From Flavobacteriales bacterium UBA3477 (GTDB taxonomy: Bacteria > Bacteroidota > Bacteroidia > Flavobacteriales > Schleiferiaceae), in NCBI GenBank assembly GCA_002378005.1, contig DFQY01000029.1:55909-119908 (forward strand): a stretch of DNA of 64,000 bases, in the 5' to 3' direction. Below the pieces are notes generated by a model. The model saw only the letters and a program-made list of their open reading frames with translations. It had not been told where the DNA came from and ran no database searches. A program made the translations under genes and the position numbers. This document shows positions 1-8,635 of this stretch, piece after piece. The stretch's first letter is position 1, and every line of letters begins with the position of its first letter.

Positions 1-1
1 G

Positions 2-1999
2 GACAAATTGTATGCCTTGCACCGCTCTATTGAGAGCTTGGACGATCAGGAACTCAAAGACCAGCTGCAAGCGAGCTTCGACCGCATTAAGATGGACCTT
101 GATGCACACCATTGGGAAAAGCTTCAGCAGTGGGAACAAACCGTCAAGCGCTACAAAGATCCGGTCTACACCTTCCAAGTGCGCGGCAAGGACATCAACA
201 TTAAAACCCACACGGAGAGTTTGTCTCATACACAGATTCCGAAAGTGGCATTACCCAAATACCGCAGCTGGGGAGATATTCTTCGTTGGCTATTGCTTGA
301 AAATGTGCCGGGTGAATACCCGTACACAGCGGGAATCTATCCTTTCAAACGCGAAGGCGAAGATCCGACTCGAATGTTTGCGGGGGAAGGTGGTCCCGAG
401 CGTACGAACAAACGATTCCATTACGTGAGTTTAGGAATGCCAGCCAAGCGTCTTTCAACCGCCTTTGATAGTGTTACGCTCTATGGTAATGATCCAGACC
501 GTCGTCCAGATATTTATGGTAAGATTGGAAATTCAGGAGTGAGCATATGTTGTCTTGACGATGCGAAGAAGCTCTACAGTGGTTTCCGACTTACAAATCC
601 TACCACTTCAGTTTCGATGACCATTAACGGTCCCGCACCGATGCTCTTGGCCTACTTCATTAATGCGGCTGTAGATCAGGAGTGTGAGGTGTATATCAAG
701 GAACATGGCTTGGAATCAAAGGTGGAGGCCGTAAAGAAAGCCAAGTATGATGATCACGGTATTGCCCGTCCGGCGTACCAAGGCGAATTGCCAGAAGGTA
801 ATGATGGCCTTGGATTGCTTTTACTTGGAGTAACGGGTGACGAAGTGCTCGATGCCAAGACTTATGGTGAAATCAAAGCAAAGACCTTAAATACCGTTCG
901 TGGAACAGTACAGGCGGATATTCTTAAGGAAGACCAAGCACAGAATACGTGTATTTTCTCGACAGAGTTTGCCCTGCGTTTGATGGGCGATGTGCAGAGC
1001 TACTTTATCGATTGGCAAGTGCGCAACTTCTACAGCGTAAGTATTTCCGGGTATCATATTGCGGAGGCAGGGGCGAACCCGATTACGCAGTTGGCGTTCA
1101 CGTTGGCCAACGGCTTTACCTATGTAGAGTACTATTTAAGCCGTGGAATGGACATCGATAAGTTCGCGCCGAACTTGAGTTTCTTTTTCTCGAATGGAAT
1201 TGATCCGGAATATGCGGTCATAGGTCGAGTGGCACGCCGTATCTGGGCCAATGCCATGAAGAACAAGTATGGGGCCGATGCGCGTTCGCAAATGTTGAAG
1301 TACCACATTCAGACTTCGGGCCGCAGTTTGCATGCCCAGGAGATTGATTTCAACGATATCCGCACGACATTACAGGCGTTGTATGCCATTTATGACAACT
1401 GTAATTCGCTGCACACGAATGCCTATGATGAGGCGATCACTACGCCGACGGAGGAGAGTGTGCGCCGTGCGATGGCCATCCAGTTGATCATCAACAAGGA
1501 ATTGGGCTTGGCGAAGAATGAGAACCCTATTCAGGGTGCCTTTATTATCGAGGAGCTGACGGATCTAGTCGAGGAGGCCGTGTTGCAGGAGTTTGACCGC
1601 ATTACGGAGCGTGGCGGCGTGTTGGGTGCGATGGAAACCATGTACCAGCGCGGCAAGATCCAAGAGGAGAGCTTGCACTATGAAATGTTGAAACATACCG
1701 GGGAGTTCCCAATTATTGGAGTGAATACTTTCTTGAACAAAAAGGGGTCTCCAACCATTATTCCTGCGGAGGTTATTCGAGCCACTGTAGAAGAAAAAGA
1801 ATTCCAGATTGCCATGCTTGAAGCACTGCACAAGAGTAAGGCCGCGAGAGCGAAGGAAGTGTTGCAGCACATTCAGGAGGCTGCGATTCAGAATGAGAAT
1901 ATTTTCGAGGTTCTGATGGAGGCGGCGAAGCATTGCTCACTGGGTCAGATTACCAATGCACTGTTCGAAGTTGGCGGACAGTATAGAAGAAATATGTAA
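2..1999 (+). CDS. icmF: Fused isobutyryl-CoA mutase (IcmF), C-terminal part, cut by window start
   Basis: Cobalamin-dependent mutase interconverting isobutyryl-CoA and butyryl-CoA in the cytoplasm, linking valine breakdown to straight-chain acyl-CoA. The frame is already open at base 2, so only about the last 665 residues are seen: the substrate-binding barrel and C-terminal domain. The B12 and MeaB-like GTPase domains of the usual ~1,100-residue protein should lie upstream, outside the window. The mutase signature SGYHIAEAGANP is present. Two specificity positions separate it from methylmalonyl-CoA mutase: YPFKR (338-352) carries Phe where MCM has the substrate Tyr, and EDQAQNT (932-952) carries Gln (codon 941-943) where MCM has the carboxylate-binding Arg. 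Both match what is known for IcmF. The TAA abuts the next ATG (TAAATG), so coupling to the exonuclease gene is likely. Confidence 0.87.
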   Translation, partial: DKLYALHRSIESLDDQELKDQLQASFDRIKMDLDAHHWEKLQQWEQTVKRYKDPVYTFQVRGKDINIKTHTESLSHTQIPKVALPKYRSWGDILRWLLLENVPGEYPYTAGIYPFKREGEDPTRMFAGEGGPERTNKRFHYVSLGMPAKRLSTAFDSVTLYGNDPDRRPDIYGKIGNSGVSICCLDDAKKLYSGFRLTNPTTSVSMTINGPAPMLLAYFINAAVDQECEVYIKEHGLESKVEAVKKAKYDDHGIARPAYQGELPEGNDGLGLLLLGVTGDEVLDAKTYGEIKAKTLNTVRGTVQADILKEDQAQNTCIFSTEFALRLMGDVQSYFIDWQVRNFYSVSISGYHIAEAGANPITQLAFTLANGFTYVEYYLSRGMDIDKFAPNLSFFFSNGIDPEYAVIGRVARRIWANAMKNKYGADARSQMLKYHIQTSGRSLHAQEIDFNDIRTTLQALYAIYDNCNSLHTNAYDEAITTPTEESVRRAMAIQLIINKELGLAKNENPIQGAFIIEELTDLVEEAVLQEFDRITERGGVLGAMETMYQRGKIQEESLHYEMLKHTGEFPIIGVNTFLNKKGSPTIIPAEVIRATVEEKEFQIAMLEALHKSKAARAKEVLQHIQEAAIQNENIFEVLMEAAKHCSLGQITNALFEVGGQYRRNM

Positions 2000-2764
2000 A
2001 TGAAATTACTTTCGTTTAATGTCAATGGCGTACGCGCCGCTGCTGGAAAAACTTTAATTGAAGACCTGCACGAATTGGACTGTGATGTCGTGGGATTGCA
2101 GGAGACCAAGGCTACACCGGAACAGGTGGAGGAAGCCTTGGCGGAGTTGAAGGGCTATCATATCTATGCGTTTAGCGCGGAGAAGAAAGGATATAGCGGT
2201 ACGGCGATTCTATCTAAAGTAGAGCCATTGTCCGTAACGATGGGTATTGGCATTGCGGAGCACGATAATGAAGGTCGTGCCATTACCGCGGAATACGAGG
2301 ACTTCTACTACGTGACTACCTATGTCCCAAATTCGAGTTCAGGTCTCAGGCGTTTGGATTACCGCACCCAGGAATGGGACGTGGCATTCTTGGCGTACCT
2401 AAAAAAGTTGGAGGAGAAAAAGCCTGTGGTAGTGTGTGGCGATTTGAATGTGGCACACCAGGAAATAGACTTGAAGAATCCAAAATCGAATTACAACAAG
2501 ACTCCCGGGTATACGCAAGCGGAGATCGACGGCATGACGACCATGATTGATGCAGGTTTTGTGGATACGTTCCGAACGTTGTATCCAGATGCGGTGAAGT
2601 ACAGCTGGTGGAGCTACCGTGGTGGAGCTCGCTCGAAAAATGTGGGCTGGCGCTTGGATTACTTCATGGTCAGTGCAGGATTCATGGACCGCGTTAACGA
2701 TTCACAAATCTTGAACGAGGTAATGGGTAGCGATCACTGTCCCGTAATGCTCGTCTTGAAGTAG
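2000..2764 (+). CDS. xth: Exodeoxyribonuclease III (AP endonuclease)
   Basis: Mg-dependent AP endonuclease and 3'-5' exonuclease acting in base excision repair. The 254-residue length is normal for the Xth/ExoA branch of the endonuclease/exonuclease/phosphatase superfamily. Visible motifs in order: NVNGVRAA at the N-terminus, LQETKA (metal-binding Glu), YSGTAILSK, CGDLNVAH (catalytic Asp and Asn), WWSYRGGAR, WRLDYFMVS and the terminal GSDHCPV with the catalytic Asp-His pair. The start ATG directly follows the stop of the mutase gene, with no room for its own promoter. It ends three bases before the convergent aminopeptidase gene. Confidence 0.95.
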   Translation: MKLLSFNVNGVRAAAGKTLIEDLHELDCDVVGLQETKATPEQVEEALAELKGYHIYAFSAEKKGYSGTAILSKVEPLSVTMGIGIAEHDNEGRAITAEYEDFYYVTTYVPNSSSGLRRLDYRTQEWDVAFLAYLKKLEEKKPVVVCGDLNVAHQEIDLKNPKSNYNKTPGYTQAEIDGMTTMIDAGFVDTFRTLYPDAVKYSWWSYRGGARSKNVGWRLDYFMVSAGFMDRVNDSQILNEVMGSDHCPVMLVLK

Positions 2765-2767
2765 GTC

Positions 2768-5197
2768 TTATCGCAGGCTGAACTTTGCGCTTCCTGCGTC
2801 GCATCGAAATAGGTAAGTGCCCTTGTTCATTTCTTTGGCGAGTGATAGCTCACTGGTGCCATTTGTATGGTCTAACGAACCATGATCTACCAACTTGCCA
2901 CTCATGTCGCTGATTTCGTATTGCAACTGAGCTGAGCCAAGATTAGTTTTTATTTTTAATCGGCCCTCACTGGGGTTTGGGTAGAGCTTTAAACCATCTT
3001 CCTTTTGCTCTTCCATTCCAATGTTGGACGTATTCATGATGAAGTAGTAGCGAGCTAAATGCTGTGGCGTGAAGGTGAGGTTGCCTATTCCGAAGTTTCC
3101 TAAGGTTTGATTGCTCACATTACTCATCACAGAACCGGTCATCCAGCGCATTGACGGGCTCTCACCTACAGTCATTTTATTTCCAGGCTGACCACTCAGG
3201 TCACTATCAAGGCCTCCATTGTTTGCGTTCGTATTGTACTGGAAAGTAACCTCAAACGGAAGGGCGGTATTAAGAGAAACAGGCGGATTATGCGCGCCTT
3301 CGTAACCAATGAAGTAGAAGTGGTCCTTGCTCGTCGTTACGCCATCAGGATGCAATCCTTCCACGATATGGTGCCAAACATAAAAAGTACCTTGTAGCCC
3401 ATTGTTGGTTGACGCAGGCGTGATTTTTACACCTGTTCTCGGCAGGGTAGCGGTGCCGTTCAAATCCGACCATTTGAATGAATCGTATACCGAGGTACCT
3501 AGACTTTCGGCACTATCATTGACGGAAATCCAATAATCACTTCCGGCGCCAAGGTCAGCCTGACCTGTATAATAGGTACCATTGGCAGAAGTGGCAGGAA
3601 AATTCTCGGAAGTGCCAAGGCTCACCTTACCGAGGTGCCCGTTGTTGTAGCTGTGTTTATAGATGTTGACCGGAGTGGTGTTTTGAGAAGCACTGTAGGT
3701 GCCAGGTAGATGGGCTGAGAGGTGGTGCAGCTGAACACTTTTTTGATTCGAGGACCAATTCGCATTGTTCCCATAGGTGAGCTCTGCGTGCACACCGTGA
3801 TAGCCAGGATTATAGATCCAATCGTTCCAAAAATCATCCAAATCTACCCCCGTGGAATTCTCAAAGGACTCTTTGAAGGTGTTCGCGTTATAGTTGCCAA
3901 AAGTGTTGGTGGCTATGAGCTGTTTTACCGCATGGCTGAAAAGGCTATCGCCTAGAAATTCTCTCAAGTTGTGGGCAACCATGGCGCCCTTTTGATAGGT
4001 ATGCGTGCCGTAGGTTTGGTTTTGGTTGACTCCGCTTAAGGCTAAGTGACCGCCGTCGCTTTGTGCTGCTTGTTTCAATACGAGGGCTTGGTTGTTTTGT
4101 ACGGTTTTTACGTATTGCGGTCGTCCATAGACCTTCTCCTCATAGAAATGCGAGCCAAATTCCGCAAAGCCTTCGTTGATCCACATATCCTCCGCAGTCT
4201 CGGTAGTGACGGCGTTGCCGAACCACATATGAGCCAGCTCATGTGCAATAATATCTTCGCCGCTGAGGTTGGCGTTTGCCAAGGTGCGCGGTAAATGAAT
4301 CATCCCTGCGTGTTCCATGGCGCCGGTGATGGTCATGGCATAGCCTACTTTTTCGAAGACATAGGGGCCAAATTCTTCCACAAAGGCATCGTAGATATTA
4401 TTGAGGTGCACAAAGCCTGCGGTCATGTTCGCGGTGTCCTGAGCACGACCGTAGAGTTCGAATGTTTTTCCGGCGTGCGTCCAGCTTTGTTTGTGGTAAT
4501 CGGAAACTGCCAAGCTTACTAGATACGAACGTAAGGGAGCGACACCTTTCCATACCCAAGTAAGATTGCCATTACTCAGCGTATCTACTCGGTCAAAAAT
4601 GCCATTACTCACCCCAACTTTCCCGGGAAGGGTTGTGATGTACATCTCTTCAATGGTGCATTTTTCACGGAAGTTGTCAAAACAAGGGAATAGGCTTCTT
4701 CCGTATACATGGGGATTTGCGGCGAAGCCTACCCCAAGATTATATTGATAGGCGCCGTCGTGATGGATGCCGCCCCAACCGCTCGCATCTTTGGTGGTGG
4801 TGCCATGGTAGTAAAATGTCCAGTGGAGTATGGCCCCTGCGTAAGCGCTTTTATGCACGGTAACATGATTCGCGGTCTGTGTGAAACTCAAGGGACCAGT
4901 TGGGCTCAATACGCTATCCACTGTGTATCCTATGAGGTCAAAGCGCAAAGAGTTAAAGTTCATCTCGGCACCTATCTGGTATTGGGCCACACCGCTGAGT
5001 TGTTTGTTGGCGAAATCTGTGGTGTTCAAATAGAGGTTGAGCTCCACAAGATCGGCTGTATCTGAACGGGAATTATAATCAATGGGCGCGGTCATTTGCA
5101 TGCTGGCCGGCGCATGTTTGTTAGATTGACAGTTGAATTGGCCCTTGACGCCAACGCTTAGTAGGAGTAGTGCTAGGAGTCCAATTCTTTTCATCAT
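2768..5197 (-). CDS. Secreted M1-family zinc aminopeptidase with T9SS sorting domain
   Basis: Predicted extracellular or surface aminopeptidase. A signal peptide (MMKRIGLLALLLLSVGVKG) leads into a beta-saddle domain and an M1 catalytic domain. The zinc motif HELAHMWFG with the second Glu in NEGFAEF is complete. The substrate-binding GAMEN motif reads GAMEH, a variant seen in some secreted M1 enzymes. After a long middle region the last ~75 residues form a type IX secretion C-terminal domain (LYPNPSEGRLKIK, then the GTYLF strand). At 809 residues it fits T9SS-exported M1 peptidases. Its ATG overlaps the rlmB stop (ATGA, 5194-5197), so it is the last gene of the ung-rmuC-rlmB run. The specific peptide substrate is unknown. 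Confidence 0.87.
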   Translation of the reverse strand: MMKRIGLLALLLLSVGVKGQFNCQSNKHAPASMQMTAPIDYNSRSDTADLVELNLYLNTTDFANKQLSGVAQYQIGAEMNFNSLRFDLIGYTVDSVLSPTGPLSFTQTANHVTVHKSAYAGAILHWTFYYHGTTTKDASGWGGIHHDGAYQYNLGVGFAANPHVYGRSLFPCFDNFREKCTIEEMYITTLPGKVGVSNGIFDRVDTLSNGNLTWVWKGVAPLRSYLVSLAVSDYHKQSWTHAGKTFELYGRAQDTANMTAGFVHLNNIYDAFVEEFGPYVFEKVGYAMTITGAMEHAGMIHLPRTLANANLSGEDIIAHELAHMWFGNAVTTETAEDMWINEGFAEFGSHFYEEKVYGRPQYVKTVQNNQALVLKQAAQSDGGHLALSGVNQNQTYGTHTYQKGAMVAHNLREFLGDSLFSHAVKQLIATNTFGNYNANTFKESFENSTGVDLDDFWNDWIYNPGYHGVHAELTYGNNANWSSNQKSVQLHHLSAHLPGTYSASQNTTPVNIYKHSYNNGHLGKVSLGTSENFPATSANGTYYTGQADLGAGSDYWISVNDSAESLGTSVYDSFKWSDLNGTATLPRTGVKITPASTNNGLQGTFYVWHHIVEGLHPDGVTTSKDHFYFIGYEGAHNPPVSLNTALPFEVTFQYNTNANNGGLDSDLSGQPGNKMTVGESPSMRWMTGSVMSNVSNQTLGNFGIGNLTFTPQHLARYYFIMNTSNIGMEEQKEDGLKLYPNPSEGRLKIKTNLGSAQLQYEISDMSGKLVDHGSLDHTNGTSELSLAKEMNKGTYLFRCDAGSAKFSLR

Positions 5198-5928
5198 TGT
5201 CTTTGTCTTACGGCTTCGTACAATAAAATCCCGGTGGCCACACTTACGTTCAAACTATTGATCGTACCCATCATAGGAATCTTCGCTTTATGATCCGCCA
5301 ATTGCAATAGGCTTTTGTGTACGCCCGTTTCTTCGTTACCCATGATCAACATACAGCCCTCGTTAAAAGGTGCGCCATAAATATCTTCCTCCGATTTTTC
5401 CGTACCTGCGATAATTTTCAAGCCTAAGCTCTGAGCGAGGAATACGGCATCTTTCATGTGTCCAACCTTACATACGGGAAGTTCCAAGAGCGCCCCGGTT
5501 GAGGTGCGAATAGCATCTGAATTTACTGGAGCGCTGTCGTTTTTAGGAATGACAATAGCATGAACACCTGCGCTCTCTGCAGTGCGTGCGATAGCACCAA
5601 AGTTGCGTACATCGGTAATGCGGTCGAGCGCTAGTATTAGAGGCTTACGACCGCTTTCAATGACTTGCATGATGGTCATTTCCAAATCTTGAAACTCAAT
5701 AGGGCTGAGATAGGCCACGGCACCTTGGTGGTTTCCCGGGGTGAGGCGATTGAGCTTTTCCACCGGTACATATTTCGGTGCGATACCTGCCGAACGTAGC
5801 TCTCCCTCTAGTTGAGTGTAAAGCGCGCCGCCAATTCCTTTTTGAAGAAAGACGTTTCCTAGAGTTTGATTGTCCTGAAGTGCCTGTAATATGGGACGTA
5901 GCCCATAGATTAATTGGTCCTTGGCCAT
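5194..5928 (-). CDS. rlmB: 23S rRNA (guanosine-2251-2'-O)-methyltransferase RlmB-type
   Basis: SPOUT (TrmH-family) methyltransferase that methylates the 2'-O of a guanosine in the 23S rRNA P-loop. The N-terminal ~70 residues match the SpoU substrate-binding domain (YGLRPILQAL). The SPOUT core follows with motif 1 LDRITDVRNFGAIART, motif 2 IMGNEETGV and motif 3 SLNVSVATGILLYE, which together form the trefoil knot binding SAM. Length (244 residues) is typical. It lies one base after rmuC and overlaps the aminopeptidase start by four bases. The exact target nucleotide is inferred from family; a related SpoU rRNA or tRNA methylase remains possible. Confidence 0.88.
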   Translation of the reverse strand: MAKDQLIYGLRPILQALQDNQTLGNVFLQKGIGGALYTQLEGELRSAGIAPKYVPVEKLNRLTPGNHQGAVAYLSPIEFQDLEMTIMQVIESGRKPLILALDRITDVRNFGAIARTAESAGVHAIVIPKNDSAPVNSDAIRTSTGALLELPVCKVGHMKDAVFLAQSLGLKIIAGTEKSEEDIYGAPFNEGCMLIMGNEETGVHKSLLQLADHKAKIPMMGTINSLNVSVATGILLYEAVRQRQ

Positions 5929-5929
5929 A

Positions 5930-7315
5930 TTAATGATCGGAATTTCCTTCCTCTATTTGACGGTCGGAATACTCGCCGAGCTCAGCTCTATCGACCATGC
6001 GGTTATCTAGTTCTTTTTTTGTTTTACTGCCCAATTTTTTGAGCTTTTCCACCTGGTTAATCAAATTACCGCGGCCGTCCATCATCTTGTTCATGGTGTC
6101 TTGGTAGGTATTTTGCGCCGTTTGGAATTGGGTGCCAAGTTTTTTCAAATCTTCACTTAGGCCGACAAATTTGTCATATAATTTTCCGCCAGCCTCCGCG
6201 ATTTCCATAACGTTTTTCGTCTGTTTCTCTTGACGCCACGCCATGGCTATGGTTTTTAAGGTAGCCAGCAGGGTAGAGGTGCTGACAACAATGATTTTTC
6301 TCGAGAATGCATACTCATATAATCCTTGATCGTATTTCGTCACCTCCATAAACGCGGCCTCAATTGGAATAAACAACAACACAAACTCCGGAGTATCGCC
6401 GCCGTAGAGCTGTGGGTAATCCTTATCGCTTAAGTTTTTAATATGCGCCTGAACGCTGTTAGATAGTGCCTTCATGTTCAATGCGGCATCGTCCTCATTC
6501 TCAGCATTAATGAAATTATCCCATGCCACGAGCGATACCTTGGAGTCAATAATGATCTTCTTATTCCCGGGCAGTTGAATAATAACATCCGGCTGCAAGC
6601 GACGCCCCTCATCAGTGGTTTCGCTGTTTTGCACGAAGTATTCCTTGTCTTTCTGCAACCCGCTCATCTCCAGCGCGCGCTCCAACACAAATTCACCCCA
6701 ATTTCCTTGTTTTTTATTGTCCCCGCGCAAAGCTTTCGCCAATCCGCTCGCCTCTTCGGAGAGCTTGTCGTTCATGTCCTTTAGGGATTTGATGTTCTCC
6801 ATCAACGCTGAGGTAGATTTCACTTCCTTTTCGTGATTGTCCTTGACGGTCTTCTCAAAATCTTCGAGTTTCTGCTTAAAGGGTGCGAGCAGTTTGTCCA
6901 ACTCCTCTGAATTTGTCGTCTTGAACTGCTTTTTCTTCTCCTCGAGAATGGATTCTGCCAATACCTTGAATTCGTTCTTCATCGCCTCCTTAGACTTCTC
7001 AGCTTCAGCTTTTTGCTCCTGATGAAGTTTTTGAATGGTGTCTAATTTTTCCTTGGCAGCATTCAATTGGCCTTTTAAACCGGCAATCTCTTGGGCCGAT
7101 GAAATTTGTAGTTGTACCAATGCCTCCTCCTTCATCTTTAACTCTTGACTCAAGGTCTCTACCTTTGCTTTACCCTCAGCCAATTGCTGTTCCGCCCAAC
7201 CGGGCAACTCTTCCGACCCGGCCACAACGCCCGAACTTCCTTTTCGCATCTTCAAAATGATATAGGCGAGCAGCACTACGATTAGCAGGGGGAAAATCAC
7301 ATCGGTATAAGGCAT
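5930..7315 (-). CDS. rmuC: DNA recombination protein RmuC
   Basis: RmuC-family protein, thought to limit DNA rearrangements at inverted repeats. It begins with one transmembrane helix (residues ~6-23, FPLLIVVLLAYIILKM). A long coiled coil follows (residues ~40-190, rich in Glu, Lys, Gln and Ala). A PD-(D/E)XK nuclease-like core contains LQPDVIIQLPG and IIIDSKVSLVAWD. Length 461 residues is usual. It stands 21 bases after ung and one base before rlmB in the same direction, so the three are probably cotranscribed. No anomalies seen. Confidence 0.92.
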   Translation of the reverse strand: MPYTDVIFPLLIVVLLAYIILKMRKGSSGVVAGSEELPGWAEQQLAEGKAKVETLSQELKMKEEALVQLQISSAQEIAGLKGQLNAAKEKLDTIQKLHQEQKAEAEKSKEAMKNEFKVLAESILEEKKKQFKTTNSEELDKLLAPFKQKLEDFEKTVKDNHEKEVKSTSALMENIKSLKDMNDKLSEEASGLAKALRGDNKKQGNWGEFVLERALEMSGLQKDKEYFVQNSETTDEGRRLQPDVIIQLPGNKKIIIDSKVSLVAWDNFINAENEDDAALNMKALSNSVQAHIKNLSDKDYPQLYGGDTPEFVLLFIPIEAAFMEVTKYDQGLYEYAFSRKIIVVSTSTLLATLKTIAMAWRQEKQTKNVMEIAEAGGKLYDKFVGLSEDLKKLGTQFQTAQNTYQDTMNKMMDGRGNLINQVEKLKKLGSKTKKELDNRMVDRAELGEYSDRQIEEGNSDH

Positions 7316-7336
7316 CTATAAATCTGATTATCAGGG

Positions 7337-8053
7337 TTAAAACAAGGATGTTTGTGGCGACGAGGGCAATTCCCAATTTACAATTTCTCGCCCCTTTTCA
7401 AGCTGTTTGTTATTAAAAGTTGTGAAGGGTTTACTGCCAAAAAATCCTCGGTATGCACTCAGTGGAGAGGGGTGTGGGGTAGTGATGACTACCGGCCTTG
7501 CTTCCAGCCCCTCCAAAGACTCCTTAATTAATTTCTCCGCGGGTTTCCCAAAACAAATAAATCCAACATCGGGGCTTTGCTCCAGCGCAAAACGAATCAC
7601 CGCTCTTGTAAATTTCTCCCAACCCCAATGTTGATGGGAGCCGGGTTCTCCATCCCGCACGGTGAGCACCGCATTGAGCAATAAAACCCCCTCCTTCGCC
7701 CAAACTTCCAACGACCCACCGCCCGGCTCCTCAAACCCAAGATCACTCTGGTACTCTTTAAAGATGTTGCGCAGAGAGGGCGGGATTTTTTGCCCGTTCG
7801 GGACACTGAAAGAAAGGCCATGCGCCTGTCTTGGTCCGTGATACGGGTCCTGGCCGACAATGATGCATTTGGTTTGGTGGGCGGGACAAAGTTCGAGGGC
7901 TTTGAAAATATGGTCAGTGGGCGGGTATAGAATGTGGTGTTGGGCGTCGTGAGCTAATTGGTCCAATAACTCCTTCCAATAGGCCTCTTTCTGCACCCTC
8001 TCGAAGAGGATGCGCCAGTGGGGAATATCAATTGTGGAAAGGAATGTGGACAT
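7337..8053 (-). CDS. ung: Uracil-DNA glycosylase (family 1)
   Basis: Removes uracil from DNA as the first step of base excision repair. Motifs: GQDPYHGPRQAHGLSFSVP (catalytic Asp, water-activating loop), LLNAVLTVRDGEPGSH, and the leucine-intercalation loop HPSPLSAYRGFFGS. I chose the ATG at 8051-8053 (MSTFLSTI...), giving 238 residues, the family's normal size. The frame is open for another 98 codons upstream but that stretch is low-complexity basic sequence unlike Ung and overlaps the divergent lipoprotein gene. It heads the minus-strand ung-rmuC-rlmB-peptidase run. The 71-base gap to 8125 must hold its promoter. Confidence 0.95.
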   Translation of the reverse strand: MSTFLSTIDIPHWRILFERVQKEAYWKELLDQLAHDAQHHILYPPTDHIFKALELCPAHQTKCIIVGQDPYHGPRQAHGLSFSVPNGQKIPPSLRNIFKEYQSDLGFEEPGGGSLEVWAKEGVLLLNAVLTVRDGEPGSHQHWGWEKFTRAVIRFALEQSPDVGFICFGKPAEKLIKESLEGLEARPVVITTPHPSPLSAYRGFFGSKPFTTFNNKQLEKGREIVNWELPSSPQTSLF

Positions 8054-8124
8054 TCGGCAACAACTTTGTGTCTTGTGCGTTATTTTTACATCACGCAAAT
8101 TAACGATTCTCAATCGTCGCAACG

Positions 8125-8244
8125 ATGAAAAAAGTATTGACTTTGGCTGTAGTAGCAGCCGCTTTTTTAGCGCTCTCTTCGTGTGGAACGGCAGAAAAAT
8201 GCCCGTCTTACTCTTATGTTGAGGTTCCAGCGCAACAGGGATAA
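8125..8244 (+). CDS. Small lipoprotein, 39 residues, upstream of and overlapping ytxJ
   Basis: A short gene with all the marks of a lipoprotein: MKK start, hydrophobic core (LTLAVVAAAFLAL), lipobox LSSC with Cys at residue 20, then only 20 mature residues beginning CGTAEKCPSY. It would be processed by signal peptidase II and anchored in the outer or inner membrane. The stop TAA (8242-8244) lies 29 bases inside the ytxJ frame, so the two are in one transcript and probably translationally coupled. A TATTTTTA box at 8081-8088 may be its promoter. I recall similar tiny CG..EKCPAY-type lipoproteins in other flavobacteria but know no function. The second Cys (residue 26) is the only other notable residue. 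Confidence 0.7.
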   Translation: MKKVLTLAVVAAAFLALSSCGTAEKCPSYSYVEVPAQQG

Positions 8245-8602
8245 TAGTCCCGCCAAGAGCGCGGAATTTCCGTTCGTACACCCGCAGTCTTTGGAAGAAG
8301 TTGCGGGTATTCTGCGTTTTAAAGGGACCACCTTTATCTACAAACACAGCACACGTTGTAGTGTGAGTTTGTTTGCGATGAAGCGCCTGTTAACGGTGGA
8401 TCCGGTGGAGAATGAACAGTGGGTGTATATCGACGTGGTTGCCCAGCGCAGCCTGTCGTTGGCCTTGGCGGAAGAGCTCAACGTGTGGCACGAAAGTCCA
8501 CAGCTGATTATGTTGGTGGATGGAAAAGTAATGGCGTACGGTTCCCACCAGAGGGTGAGCGAAACGACTGTCGATGAGTGGCGAAATGAGGTAAAAAACT
8601 AG
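8216..8602 (+). CDS. ytxJ: Bacillithiol-system redox protein YtxJ (monothiol bacilliredoxin)
   Basis: Thioredoxin-fold protein of the YtxJ family, proposed to remove bacillithiol from mixed disulfides in the cytoplasm. The defining motif IYKHSTRCSVS carries the single active-site Cys; a second fold signature is the WHESPQLIMLVDGKV strand, with the cis-Pro and the closing strand. I place the start at ATG 8216 (128 residues). A longer frame from 8183 is open but lies wholly within the lipoprotein gene. It overlaps that lipoprotein by 29 bases and precedes lipA by 33 bases. Together with the BstA-like gene at 12688 it suggests the organism uses bacillithiol. Confidence 0.85.
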   Translation: MLRFQRNRDNSPAKSAEFPFVHPQSLEEVAGILRFKGTTFIYKHSTRCSVSLFAMKRLLTVDPVENEQWVYIDVVAQRSLSLALAEELNVWHESPQLIMLVDGKVMAYGSHQRVSETTVDEWRNEVKN

Positions 8603-8635
8603 CGAACTAAAAACGTCGAACGGCGTTAAAATGAT

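Noticed and set aside
8183..8215. Longer YtxJ start at 8183
   Set aside because: The 11 extra residues lie wholly in the lipoprotein coding region and do not resemble the YtxJ N-terminus.
8054..8347. 98-codon N-terminal extension of Ung
   Set aside because: Basic low-complexity translation, not part of the family, and it overlaps the small lipoprotein and ytxJ on the other strand.
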